Origin: Pseudodonghicola flavimaris
Lineage (GTDB): Bacteria; Pseudomonadota; Alphaproteobacteria; Rhodobacterales; Rhodobacteraceae
Reading direction: 5' to 3'
Length of the DNA: 64,000 nt
NCBI RefSeq assembly: GCF_030164425.1
Contig: NZ_JASNJD010000022.1
Coordinates: 30,034-94,033, forward strand
Each line of letters begins with the position of its first letter. The first letter of the stretch is position 1. The position numbers and the translations under genes were made by a program. Below, piece after piece: positions 40,506-47,854 of the stretch. Below the pieces are notes generated by a model. It did not search any database. It was not told the origin of the DNA and saw only the letters and a program-made list of their open reading frames with translations.

Positions 40506-41651
40506 ATGGAAAAACTGAGAATCGCCGTGGCCGGTGGGGGCGTCGGAGGGATGACCCTGGCGCTGGCGCTGCAGGCCAAAGGGCATGAGGTGACGATCTA
40601 TGAGAAGGCCGGCGCCTTCGGTCGGATCGGCGCGGATGTGAATCTGACGCCGAACGCGATGCATGCGCTGGACGGGCTGGGGCTGGGCGATGTGCTGCGC
40701 GCCACCGGCGCCCGGGCAGAGTTCCGGATCAGCCGGATGTGGGACGATGGCCGTGAAACCTCGCGGTTGCCGATGTCGGACGCGGCGGAGGAGAAATACG
40801 GCGCGCCGCAGCTGGCCATTCACCGTGCCGATCTGCTGAATGCCCTAGAGGCGGCGCTGACCCGCGGCACGATCCGCTTCGGCGCCGGCGTCGCCGGGCT
40901 GGCGCAGGGCGCGGAGGGCGCCACGCTGATCCTTGAGGATGGAGAGCGGATCGCGGCCGATGTGGTGATCGGTGCCGACGGTATCCATTCGGTGATCCGT
41001 GCGGCGCTGTTCGGGCCGGACGCACCGAGCTTCGCCGGCCTGGTGTCCTGGCGCGCGGTGGTGCCGCGGGCGGCGCTGGCGGGGGCGCCGAACCTCGACA
41101 GTTTCACCAAGTGGTGGGGGCCGGAGCCGACCCGGCAGATCGTGACCTTCCCGCTGACCGGCGGCGATGAGATCTTCGTCTTCGCCACCACCGGTCAGGA
41201 CGGCTGGGGCGAAGAGGGATGGACCCTGCCGGGCGACGTCGAGGAACTGCGCGCCGCCTATGCCGATTTCCACCCCGAGGCGCGGGCGCTGTTGGCCGCC
41301 TGCACCGAGGTGATGCGCTCCGCTCTGCATGTCCGCGAACCGATGCCGCGTTGGTCCAGCGGCCGGGTGACGCTGCTGGGCGACGCGGCGCATCCGATGG
41401 TGCCCTTCATGGCGCAGGGTGCCTGCATGGCGATCGAGGATGCCATTGTGCTGGCCCGGGCGCTGGACGCGGGCGCGCAGGACGTTCCGGCGGCGCTGAT
41501 CGCCTATGAGGACAGCCGCCGTGCCCGTACCGCGGCGGTGCAGCGGGGATCGCTGGCCAACGACTGGATGAAACAGGGCGGCAACGCCGACTGGGTCTAT
41601 GGCTATCACGCCTGGACCGCGCCGCTGGGAGAACCCGCGCCGGCGGCCTGA
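40506..41651 (+). CDS. FAD-dependent monooxygenase, salicylate-hydroxylase-like
   Basis: Flavoprotein aromatic hydroxylase of 381 residues. The FAD motif is at the N-terminus (AVAGGGVGGMTLALALQAKG), with YEKAGAFGRIGADVNLTPNA typical of the group, then the DG motif VIGADGIHSVIR (about 157) and the second FAD site GDAAHPMVPFMAQGACMAIE (about 295). Salicylate, 6-hydroxynicotinate and related hydroxylases share this pattern. It is the only gene on the plus strand between the cluster and its terminator, and diverges from the importer/oxygenase operon under shared control. It may hydroxylate the imported compound or the Rieske product. An ATG at 40434 is too far upstream and overlaps the operator. 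Confidence 0.9.
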   Translation: MEKLRIAVAGGGVGGMTLALALQAKGHEVTIYEKAGAFGRIGADVNLTPNAMHALDGLGLGDVLRATGARAEFRISRMWDDGRETSRLPMSDAAEEKYGAPQLAIHRADLLNALEAALTRGTIRFGAGVAGLAQGAEGATLILEDGERIAADVVIGADGIHSVIRAALFGPDAPSFAGLVSWRAVVPRAALAGAPNLDSFTKWWGPEPTRQIVTFPLTGGDEIFVFATTGQDGWGEEGWTLPGDVEELRAAYADFHPEARALLAACTEVMRSALHVREPMPRWSSGRVTLLGDAAHPMVPFMAQGACMAIEDAIVLARALDAGAQDVPAALIAYEDSRRARTAAVQRGSLANDWMKQGGNADWVYGYHAWTAPLGEPAPAA

Positions 41652-41673
41652 ACCGGCAGAAGGATCCAAGACA

Positions 41674-41699
41674 GGCCCGGCCATCGTGCCGGGCCTTTT
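41674..41699 (+). terminator. Intrinsic terminator of the monooxygenase gene
   Basis: The 8-bp perfect stem GGCCCGGC (41674-41681) pairs with GCCGGGCC (41688-41695) around a 6-nt loop, followed by TTTT. It lies 22 bp after the stop codon. Confidence 0.9.
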
Positions 41700-41765
41700 G
41701 CCATCTGGCGTCCGGGGCGATCAGTGTCGCGAAGCCTTCGGAGGGGTGCGCCCGGTGTTTGCGCC

Positions 41766-41804
41766 GGGCAGCGCCCGACCGCCCCCCTCGGGCGGGCGCT
41801 GCCC
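41766..41804. repeat. GC-rich extragenic hairpin
   Basis: GGGCAGCGCCC (41766-41776) pairs perfectly with GGGCGCTGCCC (41794-41804) over 11 bp around a 17-nt loop. It lies between two normal terminators, so it is not needed for termination. It resembles the repetitive extragenic palindromes common in high-GC alphaproteobacteria, but no second copy was seen in this window. Confidence 0.5.
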
Positions 41805-41896
41805 TCGTTTCGTGACGTGTGCCAAGGGGCCTTTCAAAAAGCGGTCACCCTCGGGGCGGGCGCGAACTTTTGACCCCGGGCGTGGCCGCGCAACAA

Positions 41897-41921
41897 GAAA
41901 AGGGCGCCCACGCAGGCGCCC
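41897..41921 (-). terminator. Intrinsic terminator of the bicupin gene
   Basis: The 7-bp stem GGGCGCC (41902-41908) pairs with GGCGCCC (41915-41921) around a 6-nt loop. On the minus strand it is followed by TTTTCTT. It lies 28 bp after the bicupin stop codon. Confidence 0.8.
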
Positions 41922-41949
41922 CAGTCACTCACTCACACTTTGTACCTGT

Positions 41950-42894
41950 TCAGGCGGCTTGGTATTGCACGCCGTCCTCTTCCGCCTGACCGATCACCGA
42001 CCAGACGGTCGCCGGCGCGGCGGAGGTGTTGCGGAACCAGTGCTTGCGGCCGGCCGGCGTCTTGACCAGATCGCGCGGGCCCAGTTCGGTCTCGACCACT
42101 TCGCCGTTTTCTTCCCAGCCGACGACCAGCGACCCTTCCAGCACCATGATGGCGTCTTCCACCGGGCGGACATAGGGTTTAACCGCGACCCGGCTGGGCA
42201 CGCCCCACATCTCCTTGCGGCAGGTGTCGGTCTCGATGCCGCCCTTGCCGACATAGACCTTGCGGGTGAAGCCGGCGTCTTCCCAGATCGTCTCCAGCTC
42301 ATGATGACGGACCACGTATTTCGACATCAGCTGCTGCAGCGGGTGGCTGCCGTTGCGGTCGAATTTCAGGGTCTTGCCGGGCTCGGCGCCGAAGGTGCGG
42401 GCCAGTTCGGTCGGGTGCTCCTTCGGGTGATAGTGATAGACCGGCGGCAGCGGCTTGCCGACATCGACCGAGATCGACATCATCACCGGTTCCACCCCGT
42501 CGACGCGGAAGCCATGGCCGATCTCGCGGGCGTTCAGGATCATGTCCTTGGGCCCGAGGTTGACCTCGACCACTTCGCCGTCCTTCTCCCAGCCAACGAT
42601 CAGGGTGCCGTCGATGATCAGGAAGCTCTCTTCGATCTCATGGCTGTGGCAGGCGGCGTAATGGCCCGGTTCCTTGTAGATCAGCGACAGGGTGAAGTGA
42701 TCGGGCTTCAGGGTCGAGGTATCGCCGACCTTGGGCGACCCGCCGGCACCGATATAGCGCATCTGCGCCCGGGCCAGTTCCTCGAACCCGGCGTTCGAGG
42801 GGAAGGCGTTCCAGTCGAACACCTTGTCGGTGAAGCGGCCGGTATGGGCTTTCAGGTCGTCTGCGAGCGTAGTCGCCGGGGTCTGCACGTTCAT
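41950..42894 (-). CDS. Bicupin protein
   Basis: Protein of 314 residues with two cupin domains. The first (about 55-150) has likely metal ligands in CHSHEIEESFLIIDG and a His in GHGFRV. The second (about 215-305) has the same fold (PVEDAIMVLEGSLVVGWEEN, GRKHWFRNT) but lacks the HxH pair (PYVRP instead), so it is probably structural. This layout is similar to gentisate dioxygenase and other bicupins, but the match is not close enough to name. It is divergent from the IclR gene at 42979 with an 84-bp spacer containing that regulator's likely operator, so it is probably its direct target. AAGGA precedes the ATG at 42894. Confidence 0.85.
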   Translation of the reverse strand: MNVQTPATTLADDLKAHTGRFTDKVFDWNAFPSNAGFEELARAQMRYIGAGGSPKVGDTSTLKPDHFTLSLIYKEPGHYAACHSHEIEESFLIIDGTLIVGWEKDGEVVEVNLGPKDMILNAREIGHGFRVDGVEPVMMSISVDVGKPLPPVYHYHPKEHPTELARTFGAEPGKTLKFDRNGSHPLQQLMSKYVVRHHELETIWEDAGFTRKVYVGKGGIETDTCRKEMWGVPSRVAVKPYVRPVEDAIMVLEGSLVVGWEENGEVVETELGPRDLVKTPAGRKHWFRNTSAAPATVWSVIGQAEEDGVQYQAA

Positions 42895-42952
42895 GGCGGT
42901 ATCCTTTTCTCTGTCGCGCTGTTGGGTCGTTGGAATCGGATCTATCGCAGGG

Positions 42953-42991
42953 GTGTTTTGTGGGCTACATAGTGTTTTATGGACAAAACAC
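42953..42991. promoter_or_regulatory. IclR operator with start codon inside a palindrome
   Basis: GTGTTTT-ATGGAC-AAAACAC (42972-42991) is a palindrome with 7-bp perfect arms whose spacer contains the IclR ATG (42979). A third half-site, GTGTTTTG, is at 42953-42960, exactly 19 bp from the second, the same period as the repeats at 40291 and 40428. Binding here would block both the IclR gene itself and the divergent bicupin gene. Confidence 0.6.
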
Positions 42992-43758
42992 ACGGTGAGT
43001 CGCCCGATCCGCTGCTTGAGGACCGGTATATCGTGCCCGGCCTGGTGCGCGGGCTGCGCGCGCTGGGGGTGTTTTCGCCGGAGCGCAAGGAATTGACGCT
43101 GGCCGATTTGGCACGGGAACTGGGGTTGAGCCGCTCCGCCGCCTTTCGTACCGCCTATACGCTGACGCAGATGGGGTTCCTGCTGCAGGACCCGCGCAGC
43201 AAGACCTACAGCCTCGGCCCGGCGGTGCTGCGTCTGGGCTATGGCTATATGGCGACACGGGAATTGGTGGAAATCGCCCTGCCAGAGATCGAACGGCTGA
43301 GGGACGAAACCGACTGGTCGACGCATCTGGGCGTGCGCGATGGCGACCGGGTGCTTTACATGCTGCGCTGCCCCAGCCGGATGGGGATGGGCAGCATCGT
43401 CCATGTCGGCAGCCGGCTGCCGGCGGCCAATACCACCATGGGGCGGGTGCTGCTGGCCGATGTCGACGAGGCGACGCTGATCGCGCTCTATCGCGACCAG
43501 ACCGGGCCGGGGCGCAGCTTTGCCGAGATCCGGGCACATTGGGCCCGCGACCGTGCTGCGGAGACGGTCGAGCAGATCGGCAGTTTCGAGGCCGGCATTG
43601 CCTCGGTCGCGGCGCCGGTGCGCGACATGTCGGGCCGGGTGATCGCGGCGATCAACGCCACCCGCGCCACCGAGGACAGCGGCCCGATTTCGCCCGAGCT
43701 GCGCGCCGCGGTGCGCAAGACCGGTCAGCGGATTTCGGCGCTGCTGGGCGGGGTCTGA
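42979..43758 (+). CDS. IclR-family regulator 2
   Basis: Transcription factor of 259 residues with a winged helix (VRGLRALGVFSPERKELTL, RELGLSRSAAFRTAYTL at about residues 18-60) and an effector domain from about 95 (WSTHLGVRDGDRVLYMLRC, LPAANTTMGRVLLADV). Like regulator 1 it has the THLGVRxG segment, so the two are related but not recent copies. It is divergent from the bicupin gene and starts inside a palindrome, which suggests negative autoregulation. It is the best candidate for control of the catabolic cluster at 26644-42894 because the 19-bp operator period is shared. Confidence 0.92.
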   Translation: MDKTHGESPDPLLEDRYIVPGLVRGLRALGVFSPERKELTLADLARELGLSRSAAFRTAYTLTQMGFLLQDPRSKTYSLGPAVLRLGYGYMATRELVEIALPEIERLRDETDWSTHLGVRDGDRVLYMLRCPSRMGMGSIVHVGSRLPAANTTMGRVLLADVDEATLIALYRDQTGPGRSFAEIRAHWARDRAAETVEQIGSFEAGIASVAAPVRDMSGRVIAAINATRATEDSGPISPELRAAVRKTGQRISALLGGV

Positions 43759-43775
43759 GCCGCCGCCACGCGGGC

Positions 43776-43896
43776 ATGTCGGAAATCCTGCCGGCCGACT
43801 CGGGGCTGGCGCGGCCCTGGTGCGGGCGAAATCGCCATGCCTGCTTGCCTTTGCAAGGCTCCGCGAGAGGAGGATGGTATCCGGGATGTCGGAAAT
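43776..43896. repeat. Direct repeat of ATGTCGGAAAT upstream of the flavoenzyme operon
   Basis: ATGTCGGAAAT occurs at 43776-43786 and again at 43886-43896, 110 bp apart, in the 240-bp spacer before the HcnB-like gene. It could be a pair of regulator sites, for example for the AraC-type regulator at 46777, but two 11-mers are weak evidence. The spacer holds no other gene that I can support. Confidence 0.3.
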
Positions 43897-43998
43897 GTCG
43901 CCCTCGCGGTCGGAAGCTTTCCCTCCGCGCCGCGGCGCCTGACGGAGGATGAGGGAACAGCCCCGCTTCGGGGTGGCGTTCCAGCAAAGGGCCCGCGC

Positions 43999-45576
43999 AT
44001 GACCTCCAGCCCCGCAACCGATCCGCGCTCCGTCGCCGGCAAGACGCTCGAACTGTCGGGAGGCTGCGATCTGCTTGTTGTCGGCGCCGGGCCTGCCGGG
44101 ATCGCCGCCGCGCGCGCCGCCGTAGAGACCGGGGCCGGGGTGACGCTGGTCGATGAGAACCCGGTGCCCTTCGACGAGATGGGCGAACATGTCCCGCAGC
44201 TCTGGGGCGGGCGGATGGGGGCAGAGATACGCAACCGCACCGCGATGATGGAACGGATGCTGGAGGTGCGGCCCGATCTGGCAGATCTCTTCGATCTCGG
44301 CGTTGACCTGCGGTTGGGCACCGCCTGCTGGGGGCTGTTCGTCAACCGTGCCAACCTGGGCTGGATGCCGGGCCCGGTCGCCGGTCTGCGCGATGCCGGG
44401 GGCAGTTCGCTGGTGGGCTTCGGGGCGGCGGTGATCGCCACCGGCCGGCGCGACATGGGGCTGGCGTTTCCGGGCTGGGACCTGCCTGGGGTGATCGGAG
44501 CCGGGGCGGCGCAGATGCTCGCCGGGCTCAACGGCGCGCTGGAGACCCGTCGGGCCGTGGTGCTGGGCACCACGACCGAGGCGCTGTTGGCCGCGCGCGA
44601 TCTGGCCGCGGCGGGGGTGGACATCGCCGCCATCGTCGAACAGGCCGGCGCCCCGCAGGCCGATGCCGCGCTGGTCGCGGAGGTCGAGGGACAGGGCATT
44701 CCGGTTCTTTTCGGCGAGGCGCCGCGTGGCGTGACCGGGGATGCCGACGGGGTGACCGGGTTGCAGCTGAAAGGGCGGGCGATTGCCTGCGACAGCGTCC
44801 TGCTGGGGATGGGGGCGGTGCCGATGATCGATCTGCTGCAGGCCGGCGGCGCCCGGACCGTATTCGACGCCGCGCGCGGCGGCTTCGCGCCGGTGCTGGG
44901 CCCGGGCGGCGCGACCAGCCTGCCCGGGGTCTATGCCGCCGGCGATTGCGCCGGGGTCTGGGGGGCGAAATCCGCCGATCCCGGTATCGCGGCGGCAGAG
45001 GGGGCCGCCGCCGCGCGGGCGGTGCTGGGGCAGGCGGCGGCGGCCGTCGCACAGCCGCCGGAGGCCCCCGATCTTGACGGCTATCGCAAGGGCTGGGTGC
45101 GCGCCGCTGTGATCGAGGCGCTGGAGGAAATGCCGGTCTGCCTCTGCGAAGAGGTCACCGCGCGGGATATCCTCGATGTTCGCCCGCCGCGCTATCTGAA
45201 GGCCGGGGCCGGGCGCAACGCCGAGCTGAGCCTGAGCGATATCCTCGGTGACGGCCCGCCCGATCCCGACCAAATCAAGCGGCTGACACGCGCCGGCATG
45301 GGCCCCTGTCAGGGCCGACGCTGCCGGGAGCAGATACAGGCGCTGCTGGCGCTGCGCGAGGACCTGACGTTGGGGGCGATCCCGCTGGCGGGCTATCGCA
45401 GCCCGGTGCGGCCGATGACGCTGGCCGAGATTGCGCCGCAACGGGAGGATCCGGCGATCGCGGAGCAGTGGGATTCCTGGTTCGGCATGCCGCGCCAATG
45501 GGTGCCTTTCTGGGATGTGGAGCCGAAATACACCGTCGCCAGCCTGGCTAACCGGAAGGATCATGTCAGTGAGTAA
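43999..45576 (+). CDS. HcnB/OoxA-like FAD oxidoreductase subunit with [2Fe-2S] site
   Basis: Large subunit of 525 residues in the family of hydrogen-cyanide synthase B, opine oxidase A and hydroxyproline dehydrogenase alpha. FAD motif: LLVVGAGPAGIAAARAAVET near residue 18. A second nucleotide region follows (VVLGTTTEALLAARDL, VYAAGDCAGVWG). The C-terminal BFD-like cluster site has CLCEEVTARDI (about 377) and GPCQGRRCREQ (about 434), giving four Cys. It forms a complex with the subunit encoded at 45563. ATG 43999 is chosen because the upstream extension to 43837 is low-complexity and not conserved in type. Probable role: oxidation of an imino or opine-like amino acid. Confidence 0.88.
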   Translation: MTSSPATDPRSVAGKTLELSGGCDLLVVGAGPAGIAAARAAVETGAGVTLVDENPVPFDEMGEHVPQLWGGRMGAEIRNRTAMMERMLEVRPDLADLFDLGVDLRLGTACWGLFVNRANLGWMPGPVAGLRDAGGSSLVGFGAAVIATGRRDMGLAFPGWDLPGVIGAGAAQMLAGLNGALETRRAVVLGTTTEALLAARDLAAAGVDIAAIVEQAGAPQADAALVAEVEGQGIPVLFGEAPRGVTGDADGVTGLQLKGRAIACDSVLLGMGAVPMIDLLQAGGARTVFDAARGGFAPVLGPGGATSLPGVYAAGDCAGVWGAKSADPGIAAAEGAAAARAVLGQAAAAVAQPPEAPDLDGYRKGWVRAAVIEALEEMPVCLCEEVTARDILDVRPPRYLKAGAGRNAELSLSDILGDGPPDPDQIKRLTRAGMGPCQGRRCREQIQALLALREDLTLGAIPLAGYRSPVRPMTLAEIAPQREDPAIAEQWDSWFGMPRQWVPFWDVEPKYTVASLANRKDHVSE

Positions 45577-46732
45577 CGCGAAAGCCGAGGGCGCACAGGT
45601 CATCGTCGTGGGTGGCGGGGTCACCGGGCTTTCCACCGCCTTCTGGCTGGCAGAGGCCGGGGTGGATGTGCTGGTGCTGGAACGCGGGCTGGTCGGCTGG
45701 GAAGCCTCCGGCCGGAATGGCGGCGGCTGTTCACATCACCACAGCCCGCTTTTCCCCGAGGAACAGCGGCTCTGGCCGGTGATGGACGATCTGCTGGGCT
45801 ATCCCACCGAATTCCGTCCCGACCGCATCCGCATCGCCCTGAACCCGACGCAATACGAGCTTTATTCCCGCGCGGTGGTCAATGCGCGCCACCAGGGCTT
45901 CGCGGTCGACGAACTCGACGCGCAGCAGGTGCGCGATCTGGTGCCACTGGCCGGCGAGACCGCCTATGCCGGGCACTATTACCGCTTCGGCGGCCATGCC
46001 AATCCGCATCGCACGGTACAGGCCTACGCCTGGGCGATCCGCGACCGGGGCGGGCGCGTGATGCAGCATGTCGCCGTCACCGGTTTCGTCACCGAGGGCG
46101 ACCGGGTTACCGGGGTGGAGACCGACCGGGGCAGGTTCGGTTGCGATCATCTGGTGATCGCGGCGGGACCGCAGACCGCCCGGCTTGCCGCGCGCCTTGA
46201 GGTTCATATCCCGATGCGTAGCGCGCGGGCGGAGATGATCGTGACCGAGCCTTTGCCGCTGATGCCCCTGGGCGGGATCGACGGTAACGGGCTCTATGGC
46301 CGGCAGACCCTGCGCGGCAACCTCGCCTATGGCGGTGGCCCGCACGAATGGGTCGAGACCGAGGCGCTGCCGGATCGTGATCGGCCGGCGACGCCGCTGG
46401 CGGGCCATATCGCCAGGCGGCTGGCAGAGCTTCTGCCCAAGGCCGCCCATGCCCGGGTGATCCGCAGCTGGGCCGGGCTGATCGAGAACACCCCCGATGG
46501 CCGTCCGGTGCTGGACCGGCCGGCGCCCTGGAGCAATCTGACCGTGGGCAGCCTCTCCGGTGTCGGTTTCGGCCTGTCGCCGGCCAGCGGGCGCGCATTG
46601 ATGCAGCTTGTGACCGCCGGGCGCTGCGATTTTGCCGATCTCTCCTCGCTTCGGCTTGACAGGTTCAGCGATCTGGAACCCGATTGGGCAGCGCTGCAGG
46701 GGTGGCTGCCCGCGGCCGCATTGGCGGTCTGA
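45563..46732 (+). CDS. HcnC/OoxB-like FAD oxidoreductase subunit (DAO family)
   Basis: Amino-acid-oxidase-fold subunit of 389 residues. FAD motif: IVVGGGVTGLSTAFWLAEAG near residue 13, followed by the typical GWEASGRNGGG. Near the C-terminus, ENTPDGRPVLDRPAPW and GSLSGVGFGLSPASGRAL are family signatures. It would carry the amine-oxidising active site, with electrons passed to the partner subunit. ATG 45563 follows GGAAGGA and overlaps the upstream gene by 14 bp. A third, small [2Fe-2S] gamma subunit found in some relatives (HcnA) is not encoded next to these genes. Confidence 0.9.
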   Translation: MSVSNAKAEGAQVIVVGGGVTGLSTAFWLAEAGVDVLVLERGLVGWEASGRNGGGCSHHHSPLFPEEQRLWPVMDDLLGYPTEFRPDRIRIALNPTQYELYSRAVVNARHQGFAVDELDAQQVRDLVPLAGETAYAGHYYRFGGHANPHRTVQAYAWAIRDRGGRVMQHVAVTGFVTEGDRVTGVETDRGRFGCDHLVIAAGPQTARLAARLEVHIPMRSARAEMIVTEPLPLMPLGGIDGNGLYGRQTLRGNLAYGGGPHEWVETEALPDRDRPATPLAGHIARRLAELLPKAAHARVIRSWAGLIENTPDGRPVLDRPAPWSNLTVGSLSGVGFGLSPASGRALMQLVTAGRCDFADLSSLRLDRFSDLEPDWAALQGWLPAAALAV

Positions 46733-46776
46733 TCCGGGTGGCGCCTCCTGAGCCGAAGCCGGAACCGAGCGGGCCC

Positions 46777-47832
46777 ATGTTTTATACCGCGATTGACGAA
46801 CCTCTGCGTTTTGCCTTCCTGATGGTCGAGGACATGTCGTTCATGAGCCTCGCTTCCGCCACCGAGCCGCTGCGCGCCGCCAACCGGCTGCTGGGGCGGG
46901 AGGCCTATGTCTGGGATTTCTGCAGCCCGGAGGGGGAGGCAGTGCGCGCTTCCAACGGCGTGGTGTTCCCGGCCGGGCGGGTCGATATGGACCGCGCCCA
47001 TGCGGTGATCCTCTGCGGTGGCGGGCGGGTGCCGCCGGAGCTCGAACGGCCCTATCTGGCCGTGCTGCGGCGGGCGGCGCGGCGTGGCCTGGCGGTGGGC
47101 AGCCTGTCGACCGCGACCCATCTGCTGGCGCGCGCCGGGCTGCTGGACGGCTATCGCTGTACCATCCACTGGGAAAACCGCAGCGCCTTCGAAGAGGATT
47201 TCCCGGAGATCGAGATCAGCAGCGCGCTTTACGAGATCGACCGCAGCCGGCTGACCTGTTCCGGCGGCACGGCCTCGATGGACATGATGCTGCACATCAT
47301 CTCGGATCGCGACAGTGTCGATCTGGCCCGGGCGGTGGCCAATCAGTTCCACCACGAACGCATCCGCGCCTCCAGCGAGGATCAGCAGGGCGGGCGGTTG
47401 CAGCAGATCGGCGCCCTGCCGCAGCCGATGCAGCGGGTGATCCGGGCCATGCAGGAGAACATGGAAACGCCGCTGGGGGTGGAGGATCTGGCGCGGATCG
47501 CCGGCCTGAGCGCGCGGCAGTTGGAACGACAGTTCGGCGCGCATCTGGATATCAGCCCGGCGCGGTTCTACCTGTCGCTGCGGCTGGAGCGCGCGCGGGA
47601 GCTGTTGATCTATACCGACCAGCCGGTGATCAATATCGCCGTGGCGGTGGGCTTCACCTCGGCCTCGCACCTGTCCAAGCGGTTTCGCGAATTCTTCCAG
47701 ATGCGCCCGACGGATGTGCGCAAGCGGGCGCAGCTGCGCCGGCAGCCGGAGGCGGAGCAGCTGCGCATCCCGGTGTCGCTGCAGCGTCCGGAGCCGGCGG
47801 AGGCGGATCGGATCGGCCGGATCGGCATCTGA
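46777..47832 (+). CDS. GlxA-type AraC-family regulator
   Basis: Transcription factor of 351 residues. The N-terminal DJ-1/PfpI-like domain (about 5-185) has the GlxA pattern (FLMVEDMSFMSLASATEPL, TIHWENRSAFEEDFPE, TCSGGTASMDMML); the nucleophile elbow reads GSLSTATHLL, so no catalytic Cys. The C-terminal AraC domain (about 220-320) has two helix-turn-helix motifs (VEDLARIAGLSARQLERQF, INIAVAVGFTSASHLSKRF). Relatives such as ArgR, CdhR and GbdR of pseudomonads control arginine, carnitine and betaine use, which fits the amine-oxidising enzyme genes immediately upstream. ATG 46777 or a GTG at 46738. Confidence 0.92.
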   Translation: MFYTAIDEPLRFAFLMVEDMSFMSLASATEPLRAANRLLGREAYVWDFCSPEGEAVRASNGVVFPAGRVDMDRAHAVILCGGGRVPPELERPYLAVLRRAARRGLAVGSLSTATHLLARAGLLDGYRCTIHWENRSAFEEDFPEIEISSALYEIDRSRLTCSGGTASMDMMLHIISDRDSVDLARAVANQFHHERIRASSEDQQGGRLQQIGALPQPMQRVIRAMQENMETPLGVEDLARIAGLSARQLERQFGAHLDISPARFYLSLRLERARELLIYTDQPVINIAVAVGFTSASHLSKRFREFFQMRPTDVRKRAQLRRQPEAEQLRIPVSLQRPEPAEADRIGRIGI

Positions 47833-47854
47833 TCCCCGCGGCTCCGGCGCCGGC

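Larger units (their letters stand above)
41652..41949. other. Intergenic region between convergent monooxygenase and bicupin genes
   Basis: 298 bp with no credible gene. It contains a terminator for each direction (41674-41699 plus, 41897-41921 minus) and, between them, a GC-rich stretch with a long hairpin at 41766-41804 that neither gene needs for termination. Confidence 0.6.

Noticed and set aside
43830..43920. Possible riboswitch before the HcnB-like gene
   Set aside because: Some purine-rich and paired stretches, but the conserved glycine or other riboswitch motifs are not present.
41950..45636. Very long open frame on the minus strand antisense to the HcnB-like and IclR genes, continuous with the bicupin gene
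   Set aside because: Only the last 314 codons are gene-like (bicupin). The rest is an open antisense frame caused by high GC, rich in Arg, Pro, His and Gly with no domain.
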